This document shows, piece by piece, positions 41,056 to 50,214 of a stretch of 56,365 bases of DNA. How positions within the stretch are numbered: the stretch's first letter is position 1; each line of letters opens with the position of its first letter. The translations under genes were made by a program, and so were the position numbers. Where the stretch lies: the NCBI RefSeq assembly GCF_945957465.1, contig NZ_CAMFLC010000026.1, forward strand, positions 1-56,365. The letters are read 5' to 3'. The DNA is from an uncultured Leifsonia sp. GTDB taxonomy: Bacteria > Actinomycetota > Actinomycetes > Actinomycetales > Microbacteriaceae. The notes beneath the pieces are model-generated. The model did no database searches. It saw only the letters and a program-made list of their open reading frames with translations, and had not been told where the DNA came from.

Positions 41056-42326
41056 ACCCCGTCTTGCTGGTCTCTCTCGCGGGGGGCCTTCTCGGCGCCG
41101 TCGCGCTCATGCTCCTGGTGCCCCCGCGGTTGATCCGGGGCGTAGCCGTGGGGATCGCCATCTTCGTCATCGCGTTCGGCTTCCAGGGCGGCGCGCCCCC
41201 GGCTGTCTGGCAGACGAGCGGACTGGTCGCGATCTCCGTTCTGGTCCTGGCTCTCATCCGCGCGCGCGCGGCCCGTTCCGGCGGGGTCCGGTACTGGGCC
41301 GTCAGCGCATGGCTCGGCTACATCTCGCTCGGCATCGTGCTGACGGGCAGCTGGCCGCTCGCGTTCGCGGTGATGTACTTCGGCCTGGCGGGCCTCCTCG
41401 CGTGGGTCGTATCGACCGTCGATCCGACAGAGCTCCGGATCGTCTATGCGTTCATCGCGGCCACCGCCGCGTTCCAGGTCGCGCTGGCCGGCCTCGAACT
41501 CACTGTCCTGCCCGAACCGATCTGGGGCTACGTCGGCGGTGCGCGCGACAATCCGTTCGTCAACAACGAACTCATCCGCACGCAAGGCACGTTCGGCCAC
41601 CCCATCCCCTTCGCCGTCTTCTGCGGGTTCTCGCTCCTCATCGCGTGGTCGAACCCGGGTGGGTGGTCACAGAAATGGCGGCTGATCAACCTGAGCATCG
41701 CGGTCACGGGACTCGCGTTCTCCGGTACGCGCAGTGCTGTCTTCTCGATCGCCATCGGGCTGCTCGTACACATCGCGCTGAGTGCCTCGCTGGCCCGCTG
41801 GTTGCGGTCGGTCGTGGTCCTCGCTGCGATCGGGGTCCTTCTGATCAACATCGACGTCGGCATCGCCAGGGTGATGACAGAACTGTTTCAATCCGGCTCC
41901 TTCTCCCACCGCCTCGGCGGCCTCGAGTCGGTGCCCGCTCTGCTGGATAAGCGTCCGCCCCTCGAGGTGTGGTTCGGCAACGGCTTCGGAAGTGCGGGGC
42001 AACTCTACGACCGTCACCTCATGCACCAGATCTACATGCGGACCGTCGACAACATGCTCGTGTATGCGCTCGGGACGATGGGGATCGTCGGCCTCAGCGC
42101 ACTCCTCGCACTCTCCGTCGTGACAGCTGCGCTCGCCGACCGCACGGGTCGTGCGATCCTGGCGATGGTCTTCGCCATGTATTTCTCGTTCGACTTGTGG
42201 ACGTGGTTCAACATCGGCGCGTTCACGTGCATGTTCATGGCGATGCCGCGCTCCGACCGCACCGTTGACGGACTCGTGATCTCGCGTCAGGCGTTGGTGT
42301 CCGCCACCCCACGCATGAGGTCATGA
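41052..42326 (+). CDS. O-antigen ligase/Wzy-like EPS polymerase
   Basis: 424 aa with about eleven membrane helices and one larger external loop (about 290-345, containing HRLGGLESVPALLDKRPPLEVWFGNGFGSAG), the layout of Wzy/WaaL proteins. The GTRSAVFSIAIGL and GNGFGSA stretches are typical. Expected to polymerise lipid-linked repeat units outside the membrane. Coupled to the glycosyltransferase by GTGA. A hairpin follows its stop. Confidence 0.85.
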   Translation: MNPVLLVSLAGGLLGAVALMLLVPPRLIRGVAVGIAIFVIAFGFQGGAPPAVWQTSGLVAISVLVLALIRARAARSGGVRYWAVSAWLGYISLGIVLTGSWPLAFAVMYFGLAGLLAWVVSTVDPTELRIVYAFIAATAAFQVALAGLELTVLPEPIWGYVGGARDNPFVNNELIRTQGTFGHPIPFAVFCGFSLLIAWSNPGGWSQKWRLINLSIAVTGLAFSGTRSAVFSIAIGLLVHIALSASLARWLRSVVVLAAIGVLLINIDVGIARVMTELFQSGSFSHRLGGLESVPALLDKRPPLEVWFGNGFGSAGQLYDRHLMHQIYMRTVDNMLVYALGTMGIVGLSALLALSVVTAALADRTGRAILAMVFAMYFSFDLWTWFNIGAFTCMFMAMPRSDRTVDGLVISRQALVSATPRMRS

Positions 42327-42341
42327 GGCTCGACGAAACGG

Positions 42342-42370
42342 AACGGCCCGGTCGTGCTGACCGGGACGTT
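42342..42370. terminator. Hairpin between convergent EPS genes
   Basis: AACGGCCCGGTC (42342-42353) and GACCGGGACGTT (42359-42370) form a 12-bp stem with one mismatch and a 5-nt loop. No U-run. Could end both transcripts. Confidence 0.5.
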
Positions 42371-42408
42371 CGGAATGCGCCTCGGCGCGTGCTTCGACGG
42401 CTTTCCTC

Positions 42409-43998
42409 TTAGCGCCCGCTGCGGAGCTCCTTGCGCGAGCGGATCGACCGCGGTGCATCCTGGCCGGGCGCGGCCGCGTCGTCGTGATCGGTCTCCTCGG
42501 CACGTCCCTCTGCGCTTCCCGGATCCATCGCCTCGACGGGTGCCGCAGCGTGCGAGTCGTTGCTCGTGGCCTCGTCGGAGATGTAGTAATCGGTGCGGTA
42601 ATAGCCGTAATCGTGCGAATCGACGCCCTTCGGCGGGATCTTGTTGAGCACGGCGCCGAGGACCTTGCCGTTGACGCGTGTCACCGAGCGGTAGGCCTTG
42701 TCCAGCTGCTCGCCGGTGACCTGCCGGGCGCCGACCGTGATCAGAATGCCGTCCGCGATGGTCCCGAGGATGGCCGCGTCGGTGACCGACAGCAAGGGTG
42801 GTGCGTCGAGGATCACGGTCGCCACCTCCGACAGGGCGCTCACGAGTTCCTTCATCGTGCGTGAACCCAGCAGCTCGCTCGGATTCGGCGGAACGCGACC
42901 GGAGGACAGGACGCGGAGATGCGCGTTGCCCGAGGGCGCCTGGAGCGCATCGTTGAGCGGGACCCGTCCGCTCAAGACGTCTGTGAGCCCGACGCCGCCA
43001 CGCAAGGAGAAGAGCGAGGACTGCACGGGGCGCCGGAGGTCGCAATCGATCACCACCACATTGGCGCCGGCGGACGCGATCGCGTCGGCCAGGTTCGCGG
43101 TCAGCGTCGACTTCCCCTCTCCGGGGATCGTGCTCGTGACGACGATGACCCTGGGCGGATGGTCGACGTCGATGTAGCTCAAGTTCGTGCGGAGCTCGCG
43201 AAGCGCCTCGGCGATCGTGAACAGCTCGGCCGCGTCCGCGCCCGATTCGTGTTCGATGACGCGCTGGCGGTCACCGAGGATCGGGCTGGCCGGGATCGTG
43301 CCGATCACCGGAGAGTCGAGCAGGCGCTCGATCTGCTCCACCGTTCGCACCCGGCGGTCGAAATGAGCTCGGAGCAGGGCGTAGACAAAGGCGAGCGCGA
43401 CACTGGCGAGCACAGCCAGGATGAGCGCTGTCTGCACATTGGGCGACGACGGCAGGTACGGTGCGCGCGCGGATGCGAGCGGCACGAACGAGATCGCGGG
43501 CTCCGCGACCGCCCCCTGCGGGGTCTCGAGCTCCTTCACCTGTTCCGCCAGTGCGGCGATCCAGGCGTTCGCGAGCTTCGCCGCACCCTCGGCGGTATTG
43601 GACGTGGCCGTGATCTCGATCACGGCCGTGTCGGGCGGGAGGACCGCTCGTACGCTGCCGAGCAGGCTTCCGATGGATCGGTCGGTGCCGAGGGCCTTCT
43701 GAGCCCGCTTCGCCACGACGTCCGATGTCGCGAGGCGCACGTAGGACTCCGCTCGCGACTTGGCGAGGCTCTCGCCGGCCATCGCCATCGACAGGCTCTC
43801 ACCGGTCGCCGCCTGGGTCAGCCCGGTCGCCGTCGACTGATACGCCCTGGGCTGCACCGCCGTGAACAGCGCCACCGCCGCGATCGTCAGGAGGACGATG
43901 GCTACCTCGCCGAGCCAGTATCGCCGGATCATCTGGACGAGGTCGCGCAGATCGCGCCCCCGTCCGCGAGACTCAGCGGTGTCGGTCTGCGAAGTCAT
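42409..43998 (-). CDS. Wzz-type chain-length regulator fused to BY-family tyrosine kinase
   Basis: 529 aa. Wzz domain with two membrane helices (about 32-52 and 188-208) flanking an external loop, then a cytoplasmic BY-kinase: Walker A STIPGEGKSTLTANL (about 288), Walker A' VVIDCDLRRP, Walker B VILDAPP. The C-terminus has a tyrosine cluster, DYGYYRTDYY (about 467-476), for autophosphorylation. Cycles with the Wzb-like phosphatase at 45753 to control EPS chain length. Long acidic tail after the cluster. 1 nt after the PqqD-like gene stop. Confidence 0.94.
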   Translation of the reverse strand: MTSQTDTAESRGRGRDLRDLVQMIRRYWLGEVAIVLLTIAAVALFTAVQPRAYQSTATGLTQAATGESLSMAMAGESLAKSRAESYVRLATSDVVAKRAQKALGTDRSIGSLLGSVRAVLPPDTAVIEITATSNTAEGAAKLANAWIAALAEQVKELETPQGAVAEPAISFVPLASARAPYLPSSPNVQTALILAVLASVALAFVYALLRAHFDRRVRTVEQIERLLDSPVIGTIPASPILGDRQRVIEHESGADAAELFTIAEALRELRTNLSYIDVDHPPRVIVVTSTIPGEGKSTLTANLADAIASAGANVVVIDCDLRRPVQSSLFSLRGGVGLTDVLSGRVPLNDALQAPSGNAHLRVLSSGRVPPNPSELLGSRTMKELVSALSEVATVILDAPPLLSVTDAAILGTIADGILITVGARQVTGEQLDKAYRSVTRVNGKVLGAVLNKIPPKGVDSHDYGYYRTDYYISDEATSNDSHAAAPVEAMDPGSAEGRAEETDHDDAAAPGQDAPRSIRSRKELRSGR

Positions 43999-43999
43999 C

Positions 44000-44368
44000 T
44001 CACAGCCCCCTTCTGCCGTTGGACGGCTTCACGTCACCCGGCTGGGGCCGGGTCGATTCGAGCAGGCCGAGCTGCTCGAGTTCTTCGATCAAGGCGGCGC
44101 AGTCGTCGGCCGCGGTCTCCGGGTGGTCGGGATACAGCGAGAGGACGGTCGCGATCACGACAGCGTCGCTCCGCTGGCCGTCGAAGTGCTTCCAGAGTTG
44201 CGCGGAGGCGCCGCTGAGCTCGAACTGACGGAAATCCCGGGTGTCTGCGACGACGCAGCCGTTCATGACCGTTTCGACCCAGACGATGGTCTGCCTGTGC
44301 CGATGCTGCGCGATTCCGAATTCACCCGTGCCGTCACCCGAAGCAGCATCGCCGGTCAGGTCCGCCAT
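44000..44368 (-). CDS. PqqD-like peptide-recognition protein
   Basis: 122 aa. The core VETVMNGCVVADTRDFRQFELSGASAQLWKHFDGQRSDAVVIATVLSLYPDHPETAADDCAALIEELEQLGLL has the PqqD/RRE winged-helix pattern (…L…GA..LW….G……V…..Y………..V..L….L..LGL). Such proteins bind peptide substrates for modifying enzymes. No precursor peptide or radical SAM enzyme is nearby; it is sandwiched between the HprK-like gene (13-nt overlap) and the BY-kinase, so a role in EPS control is more likely. Confidence 0.8.
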   Translation of the reverse strand: MADLTGDAASGDGTGEFGIAQHRHRQTIVWVETVMNGCVVADTRDFRQFELSGASAQLWKHFDGQRSDAVVIATVLSLYPDHPETAADDCAALIEELEQLGLLESTRPQPGDVKPSNGRRGL

Positions 44369-45468
44369 TCGAGTACTCCTGCCTCGATCAGCTCGTGGAT
44401 GACGCGCTCGAAGTGCTCCTCGTCGTCGGGTACGCGACCGTGTTCGGCGCGCAGCCGATCCAGGAGGACGGCTGCGGGCGTCGGCCGAGCGGTCTCGCGC
44501 CAGACCGTCATGGCGATTCCGGACAGGTGCGTCACCTCGCCTCCGCGCGCGGTCAGCAGCGCATCGGAGAACTCGATGGCGTCATCCACCGGCGCCTGCA
44601 GAAGCCCCCGTCCGCCGGCTTCGTGCGGGTGGCGCCGCGGAGCGAGGCGATACGCGAGGTCGCCGTCAGCCAGCGGGGGAGAGGCAGGGGGGCCCGAGGC
44701 CGGGTCGATGTCACGGGCATCGCGGTAGACGAGCCGCTCGAACCCCCCGATGCGCCGGTTGAGCCGAGCGAGCGCCACCAGCGGCGCAGGGAGCGAGCTC
44801 AAGTCCGAGAGCTGCGGAATCACCGCGAGGATCCCCTCGACGGACCCCAGCCGGGTCACCGTCGGCGGGCCCGCCGCCTGTTCGTCCCGGCGGTCGATGA
44901 CCAGCACCCGCGCAACCGGCGCGGTGCGGGAAGGGTGGATCGCGAGTCCGAGTTCGGCCGGGGATGTCTGCGCCTTCTCGAGTCCGGCACGGACCACGGA
45001 CAGCGGTTTCGGATACGGGACGACCCCGCCGTCGTCATCGACGAGGCACGTCTCGTCCGAGAGATAGGAGGTCCGGCCCGCGAGATGCGAAACCGCAGTC
45101 GTCTTGCCGGCGCCAGACGGACCGACAAGCAGGACGGCCGCACCGCGGGCATCGGCGCAGGCCGCCGCATGGAAGAGCAGGCCCTGGCCCGCGCTCAGCC
45201 CGATGAGCGCGAGCGTGATAAGTGCCGAGGCTCGGGCCTGGGCTGCCGCGATCGATTCCGCGTCGTCGGTCCGGACGTCGATCGTCAGCTCACGATCGAC
45301 GTCCAGGCCGTCCTCCTCAGAGCACAGAAGATGGCCCCACGCCGTCGAGAACCGGGCCGCCGCCGCCACCGCACCGCCGCCGACCATCAGGATGCGCAGC
45401 CGATGGCGGAGCGTCGCGATGACGAAAGCCGTGCGCGGCGGGCGCAGATCGCTCGGGTTGGCGAGCAT
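44356..45468 (-). CDS. HprK-like P-loop kinase family protein with C-terminal helical domain
   Basis: 370 aa. GLLFHAAA, Walker A GPSGAGKTT (116-124), TSYLSDETCLVD and PYPKPLSVVR match HPr-kinase-like proteins; the last 70 residues (RPTPAAVLLDRLRAEHGRVPDDEEHFERVIHELIEAGVLEW) look like a second small winged-helix/PqqD-like piece. Paralogue of 17908-19125. First gene of the minus-strand EPS sub-operon HprK-PqqD-Wzz/BY. GAGGAG upstream of ATG. Kinase substrate unknown: serine on a protein or peptide, or a sugar, are all possible. Confidence 0.82.
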   Translation of the reverse strand: MLANPSDLRPPRTAFVIATLRHRLRILMVGGGAVAAAARFSTAWGHLLCSEEDGLDVDRELTIDVRTDDAESIAAAQARASALITLALIGLSAGQGLLFHAAACADARGAAVLLVGPSGAGKTTAVSHLAGRTSYLSDETCLVDDDGGVVPYPKPLSVVRAGLEKAQTSPAELGLAIHPSRTAPVARVLVIDRRDEQAAGPPTVTRLGSVEGILAVIPQLSDLSSLPAPLVALARLNRRIGGFERLVYRDARDIDPASGPPASPPLADGDLAYRLAPRRHPHEAGGRGLLQAPVDDAIEFSDALLTARGGEVTHLSGIAMTVWRETARPTPAAVLLDRLRAEHGRVPDDEEHFERVIHELIEAGVLEWRT

Positions 45469-45752
45469 GGGTCTCCTCGGGACGTGAGCGGGTGCAGACC
45501 AGTATCGGGCGATCGCTTTTCATCGCGACGACCAGCGTCTGGGAGGGCGTGGCGCGGTGCCGTCCCACCGATCAGGTGACGAGCGACTCCTGATGCCGGC
45601 AGGTCAGCCGAAATCCCGGGTGAAGCGAGGCCGCGCTGCCCGAGAGATCCCGGCGGGAGCCCCCGGCGACGCCGTCGGCGAGAGGCATCCTTACTCACCT
45701 GCCAGGCAAGCCGCGGCCGGTGCCGCGCCGCCATCGATCGAGGGGAGAACCG
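45469..45752. promoter_or_regulatory. Divergent control region of the EPS locus
   Basis: 284 nt between the minus-strand HprK-like operon and the plus-strand phosphatase-LCP-transferase operon. No gene is supported. It should hold both promoters, but I cannot assign hexamers confidently. Confidence 0.4.
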
Positions 45753-46328
45753 ATGCCCGACCTGCCCTTCTCCATCCTCTTCGTCTGCACGGGGAACATC
45801 TGCCGATCGGCGATGGCGGAACGCCTGCTCGTGTCACGCCTCGACGCGTCCGCCAGGAACGCCGTCGCGGTGACCAGCGGAGGGACCCGGGCGGTCGTGG
45901 GGCGCCCGATGTCGTCCCAGACGCGCCTGCGTCTTCGAGCGCTGGGTGGAGATCCGGGCGGCTTCGTCGCCACCCAGTTGACCGAGGCCCGGATCGCCTC
46001 CGCCGACCTCATTCTCGGGATGGCGGCCGAGCACACCGACCGCGTCCTGTATCTCGACCCGGGGGCGTTCGCGCGCACGTTCCTGTTCTCCGAGTTCGGT
46101 CGCGCGGTCGAAGCCCTCGGCGGATCCCCGCATCCCGGCGACCCCGCTCGATGGCGCCGACTCGCGGATCAGGCGATGGAGGCGCGCCGCCAGGGCCTCG
46201 TGCCGCCACGTGACGACGACGACATCGCCGATCCCTACGCCCGCGACGACGCGGCGTTCGACGCGATGGCCCGCCGCCTCGTTCCGCTCGTGGACCTCCT
46301 CGTCGGGCGCCCGATGGTCGGGCGATGA
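45753..46328 (+). CDS. Low-molecular-weight protein-tyrosine phosphatase (Wzb-like)
   Basis: 191 aa. P-loop FVCTGNICRSAMAE (catalytic Cys about 11) at the N-terminus; the general-acid region is DDDIADPYARDD (DPY-type). Expected to dephosphorylate the tyrosine cluster of the BY-kinase. AGGGGAG upstream of ATG 45753 favours it over the frame start at 45720. The insert around 125-150 (RWRRLADQAMEARRQGLVPPRDD) makes it longer than the minimal family. Overlaps the LCP gene by 4 nt. Confidence 0.93.
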   Translation: MPDLPFSILFVCTGNICRSAMAERLLVSRLDASARNAVAVTSGGTRAVVGRPMSSQTRLRLRALGGDPGGFVATQLTEARIASADLILGMAAEHTDRVLYLDPGAFARTFLFSEFGRAVEALGGSPHPGDPARWRRLADQAMEARRQGLVPPRDDDDIADPYARDDAAFDAMARRLVPLVDLLVGRPMVGR

Positions 46329-47404
46329 GCACAGCGTTCGACGAACTCGGCCTCGTGGCTCCGCCCGGGGGTGATCGATCCGCACGAAAACAGGGCGAGC
46401 GGAAGAAGAGACGCCGACGGCGCGTGTGGATCGCGGTCTTCGCCTGCCTTGTGGTCGTCGTCCTGCCGCTCGCCCTGGTCGGGGGTTACCTCGGCTGGAT
46501 CGGCTCATCCTTCGACGACAACGTCGGCCGGATCGCCGACGCCTTCCCTCCCGCGGAGGGGCGGCCCGCCGGTGTCCCGGGTGCCACGAACATCCTGCTC
46601 ATCGGCTCGGACTCGCGCACGGGCCTCGGCGACGCGCTGAGCGGCGCCGCAACGGGCGACCGATCGGACACTCTGATGCTGGTCAACATCCCCGCCGATC
46701 GTTCGGGGGTCAGCATCATCTCGCTGATGCGGGACTCGTGGGTGCCGATCCCCGGTCATGGCGAAGCTAAGCTGAACGCCGCGTTCAGCTGGGGAGGCGC
46801 CCCGCTGGTCGTGCAGACCGTCGAAGGCCTTCTCGGCGCGCGGATCGACCACGTCATGGTGGTGGACTTCGGAGGCTTCGGATCGCTGGCAACCGCGCTG
46901 GGAGGCGTCGAGGTCTGGTCCGCGCACGCATTCACGACGAAGAACATGCCCGGCTACAGCTTCACCGAGGGCCTCAACCGGGTCGAGGGGTCTGCAGCAC
47001 TCGCTTTCGTCCGGGAGCGCTACGCATTCGCGGACGCCGACTTCCAACGCGTCCGCAATCAGCAGGCGTTCATCCGGGGCGCCCTGAACGGCTTCATCTC
47101 GGCCGGCACGCTGCTGAACCCGATGCGCGCGCACGACGCGGTCACGACGCTCGCCCGGCACCTCGTCGTCGACTCCGGGCTGACGGCGGCTGCGGCCGGG
47201 CGGCTGGCGTTCGAGCTGCGAGGCCTGAAGCCGGAGGGCATCCTCACGTTCACGCTCCCGACCGCGGGGACCGGGACCTCGCCCGACGGCCAATCGATCG
47301 TCCGACTCGACGAGACGCGGATGTCGGTTCTGAAGAACGCGCTCGCCCACGACGACCTCATCAGAGTTTTCACCAGCGGCGCGCTGGGTGACGGGAGGAA
47401 ATGA
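46325..47404 (+). CDS. LytR-CpsA-Psr (LCP) family cell-wall polymer transferase
   Basis: 359 aa. Basic N-terminus and one membrane helix (about 34-56), then the external LCP domain: NILLIGSDSRTG, SDTLMLVNIPADRSGVSIISLMRDSWVPIPG with the catalytic-type Arg/Asp set, and VEGSAALAFVRERYAFADADFQRVRNQQAFI. LCP enzymes move lipid-linked glycans onto peptidoglycan, here probably the EPS made by this locus. Overlaps both neighbours by 4 nt. Confidence 0.94.
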   Translation: MSTAFDELGLVAPPGGDRSARKQGERKKRRRRRVWIAVFACLVVVVLPLALVGGYLGWIGSSFDDNVGRIADAFPPAEGRPAGVPGATNILLIGSDSRTGLGDALSGAATGDRSDTLMLVNIPADRSGVSIISLMRDSWVPIPGHGEAKLNAAFSWGGAPLVVQTVEGLLGARIDHVMVVDFGGFGSLATALGGVEVWSAHAFTTKNMPGYSFTEGLNRVEGSAALAFVRERYAFADADFQRVRNQQAFIRGALNGFISAGTLLNPMRAHDAVTTLARHLVVDSGLTAAAAGRLAFELRGLKPEGILTFTLPTAGTGTSPDGQSIVRLDETRMSVLKNALAHDDLIRVFTSGALGDGRK

Positions 47405-48810
47405 TGCTGCGAACCGACGTCCCGCGACCGCACCGACCGGATTCTCTGAGCCTGCGCGAGCGCAACATCATCGCCCTCGCGGTCACCGACGCGATCGCCA
47501 TCGGTGGCGCGCTCGCCGCGGCGCACACCATCCGTTTCGGCGGAGGCGGCGACCTGCTGTTCGCGCTCGATACGTCGTACGTCGTGTTCTCCGCCATTCT
47601 CGGCGTCGCATGGCTCATCGCACTCGCCGCCAGCGGCGCATACGTCACCTGGCCGAAGCGGCTTGAAGGGCCGTCGTACCGGGCGCCGCTTCGGGCGACG
47701 ATCAAGCTCGTCGCGATCCTTGCGGTCGCATCCCTCGCCCTTCAGCTCGATCTGTCACGCGCCTACCTCGCGTTCGCCATTCCGAGCGGGCTCGTCGCGC
47801 TCCTGCTGATCCGGCTCGTGTGCCGCTCCTGGATCTACGCCCACCGCAGCCGCGGCCACTACATCCGCCGGGCGCTCGTCGTCGGGACGCCCGAGCGTGT
47901 CGCCGAGCTCGCCCGCGCCTTCGGGGAGCGCGCGGCACCCGTCGCGGTCGACGTCGTGGCGACGACGGGCATCGAGAATGCGAGAGGCCCGCACCTGCGC
48001 TCGTTGGTCGCGCAGCACCGTGTCGACATCGTCGTGCTGACCGAGGAGCGGGAGGGCGCCAACGTCCGGCAGCTGCTTTGGGACATGGAGGGGGCCGGGG
48101 CCGTCGTCTGGCTTTCGATCGACGTTCCCGAGCTCGCCGCGCCGCGTGCCGCGTACCATCCCATCGACCGCCTGCCGATCATCGAAGTGGAGCCGGCCGA
48201 CCGCTCGATCAGCAGCAGACGGGTGAAGCGCGTGTTCGACATCGTGTTGAGCTCGATCGCGCTGTTCCTCCTGCTGCCGGTCATCCTCGTCGTGGCGATC
48301 CTGATCAAGCTCGACAGCCCCGGGCCGGCCTTCTTCCGTCAGTCGCGCATCGGCCGCGACGGTGCGACCTTCGGGATCGTGAAGCTGCGGACGATGCGCG
48401 TCTCCGCCGAGGAGGAGCTCGCCGACCTTCTGCACCGAAACGAAGGAGCGGGCCCTCTCTTCAAGCTGAAGGACGATCCGCGCGTCACGCGTGTCGGGGC
48501 TTTCCTCCGTCGGACATCGATCGACGAGCTCCCCCAGCTGTGGAACGTGCTGAAGGGTGAGATGAGCCTGGTGGGTCCGCGCCCGCCGCTCCCGTCCGAA
48601 GTCGCGGAGTACGACGGTCCGAGTCATCGCCGGCTCATCGTCAAACCGGGAATGACCGGCCTCTGGCAGGTGAGCGGTCGTTCCGACCTGACGTGGGAGC
48701 AGGGCGTGCGCCTCGACTTGTTCTACGTCGAGAACTGGTCGGTGGCCGGAGACATCCGCATCCTGTTCCAGACCGTGGGTGTGATCTTCCGACCGAATGG
48801 AGCGTACTGA
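47401..48810 (+). CDS. Undecaprenyl-phosphate sugar phosphotransferase (EPS initiation)
   Basis: 469 aa, polyprenyl-phosphate glycosyl-1-phosphate transferase. Four N-terminal helices and a CoA-binding-like middle precede a reentrant helix (about 280-300) and the catalytic domain: KLDSPGPAFFRQSRIGRDGATFGIVKLRTM, DDPRVTRVGAFLRRTSIDELPQLWNVLKGEMSLVGPRPPLPSEV and KPGMTGLWQVSGRSDLTWEQGVRLDLFYVENWS. It starts the repeat unit by placing a sugar phosphate on the lipid carrier. ATG 47401 overlaps the LCP stop; ATG 47404 also possible. Confidence 0.95.
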   Translation: MMLRTDVPRPHRPDSLSLRERNIIALAVTDAIAIGGALAAAHTIRFGGGGDLLFALDTSYVVFSAILGVAWLIALAASGAYVTWPKRLEGPSYRAPLRATIKLVAILAVASLALQLDLSRAYLAFAIPSGLVALLLIRLVCRSWIYAHRSRGHYIRRALVVGTPERVAELARAFGERAAPVAVDVVATTGIENARGPHLRSLVAQHRVDIVVLTEEREGANVRQLLWDMEGAGAVVWLSIDVPELAAPRAAYHPIDRLPIIEVEPADRSISSRRVKRVFDIVLSSIALFLLLPVILVVAILIKLDSPGPAFFRQSRIGRDGATFGIVKLRTMRVSAEEELADLLHRNEGAGPLFKLKDDPRVTRVGAFLRRTSIDELPQLWNVLKGEMSLVGPRPPLPSEVAEYDGPSHRRLIVKPGMTGLWQVSGRSDLTWEQGVRLDLFYVENWSVAGDIRILFQTVGVIFRPNGAY

Positions 48811-48845
48811 GCCGCTCCGGCCCCTGCGGCGTCAGCGACTCCCGG

Positions 48846-49757
48846 TCAGCGACCCCTGCGCGGCGCACGCGCGAGCATGACGAGCCCGCGAGGCAGCACC
48901 CGGAGTCCTCGTGCCCACCGGGCAAGGTAGCTCGCGACCAGCTCGCCGGGTCTCAGGCTCTGGCGGGTGCTCTGTTTCACCAGGGCGGAGACGGGCGGGA
49001 AGAGGGCGTGCCGGAGCTTCGTCAGACGCTCGCGAGGGGTCGCCTGCTTCCAGAGCAGGGCCCGGCGATCGATCGCCTCGGGGAACTCCGTTCGAATACG
49101 CCACTCCGCGGACGGCGTGCCCCAGTCGAGCTCGGTGTGCATCGGCAGGAGGCGTTCCAGGAACGGCCGGCTCGTCGCGAGCGCCCCGAGTTCACGTGCC
49201 CGCCCGACCAGGAGGTCGATGTCCATGTGCCGGCACCGCTTGACGAGATAGGAGAACTCGGCACGATGGTTCGCAGCCCAGAGCGACCGGATGGAATGGA
49301 CGGCGCCGATCAGGATCGCGTCCGCCAGCCCCGGTATCAGGACCGGCTGATTGCCGCACCAGTACGTGGTCCGCTGCGCCCACAGCCGCTCGAAGACGAC
49401 GTCCGCGTCCTCCTCGAGACCGGGATAACGGAAGTGCACGTCGATGTCCGCCGCCCAATGGGGGTGGTAGACGCTGACGCTGTGCACCGGAAAGGTCTCG
49501 GTGTCGGGGTCGTGCGCGCGTCTCACCCACCCCCGGACTTCGAGCGTCGCGACGAAGGCCTCGTAGTCGTCGGGAGACACGATGACGTCGACATCGCTGC
49601 TCGCCCGCGGGAGCCTGAGGTTGTACTCGGTGGCGGCGACGCCCTTGATGATCAGCACTCGAACCCCCTCGAACGCGGCGAGACGGGCGACGGCGGCCGT
49701 CAGGAGCAGCGTGGACGGGGCTAACGGGGAGGGCCGGGGCCCGACGTGCTTCACCAT
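48846..49757 (-). CDS. Nucleotidyltransferase family protein (NTP_transf_5-like)
   Basis: 303 aa. N-terminal GVRVLIIKGVAATEYNLRLPRASSDVDVIV contains the Gly-x-Ser/Asp-x-Asp type nucleotidyltransferase motif (SDVDVIV, about 49-55); DIDVHF near 104 supplies a third acidic residue. Proteins of this family occur in lasso-peptide and EPS loci beside HprK-like kinases, as here; their acceptor is unclear. Converges on the sugar transferase gene with a 35-nt gap. ATG 49757 chosen; GTG 49766, three codons upstream behind GGAGG, is an alternative, and the frame is open to 50141. Confidence 0.85.
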   Translation of the reverse strand: MVKHVGPRPSPLAPSTLLLTAAVARLAAFEGVRVLIIKGVAATEYNLRLPRASSDVDVIVSPDDYEAFVATLEVRGWVRRAHDPDTETFPVHSVSVYHPHWAADIDVHFRYPGLEEDADVVFERLWAQRTTYWCGNQPVLIPGLADAILIGAVHSIRSLWAANHRAEFSYLVKRCRHMDIDLLVGRARELGALATSRPFLERLLPMHTELDWGTPSAEWRIRTEFPEAIDRRALLWKQATPRERLTKLRHALFPPVSALVKQSTRQSLRPGELVASYLARWARGLRVLPRGLVMLARAPRRGR

Positions 49758-50214
49758 GCTTTTCACTCCACCTCCCGCGGCCGGCTGCCGCGCAGTCGGC
49801 TGTCGACGCGGGGAGCCTCGACGTCTGACCGGCGGGTTCGCCGCCGACAGCCGAGGATCCGCGTAGCTCGCGCGTGTCTTCTCCTCATAGTCACCCGGGT
49901 CGGCGTGCCGCAGGACAGCGCCGTGTCCCGGTGGGAGAACAGGGCCGGAGGTGACGATCGGCCCGGTGGAGGTGAACTCCGCGGCGAAGAGTGATCGCCG
50001 GAATGCGGTGCGCTCGGCTTTCCTCGTGAACGCGTCCGATCGCGTCGTGCACGATTGCCGGATCGCGATACGTCGAAGGGGGACCACGTCGATGGGCAAC
50101 AGGACGAAAGCCGGACCCGGCCACACCGAAGTGCACACCATGGCAGAGACCGGCCGGACGATTCGGGTGCTCTGTCTCTGCGACCGCGGCAGCGATCACC
50201 GCTACCGCGACCGC
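49758..50214. other. 457-nt gap without a supported gene
   Basis: Open frames exist on both strands, including a 128-codon upward extension of the nucleotidyltransferase frame, but none shows a known domain or a good ribosome binding site. Presumably the nucleotidyltransferase promoter region and the 3' side of the membrane-protein operon. No repeats seen. Confidence 0.5.

Noticed and set aside
34535-45468. A lasso or other RiPP cluster linking the 34.5-kb peptide with PqqD/HprK/nucleotidyltransferase genes
   Set aside because: No Asn-synthetase-like cyclase or leader peptidase in the EPS locus, 10 kb separation, and no leader motif in the peptide. Kept only as a remote alternative.
49758-50141. 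128-residue N-terminal extension of the nucleotidyltransferase
   Set aside because: No domain or ribosome binding site, composition unlike the rest of the protein; the family normally starts near the chosen Met.
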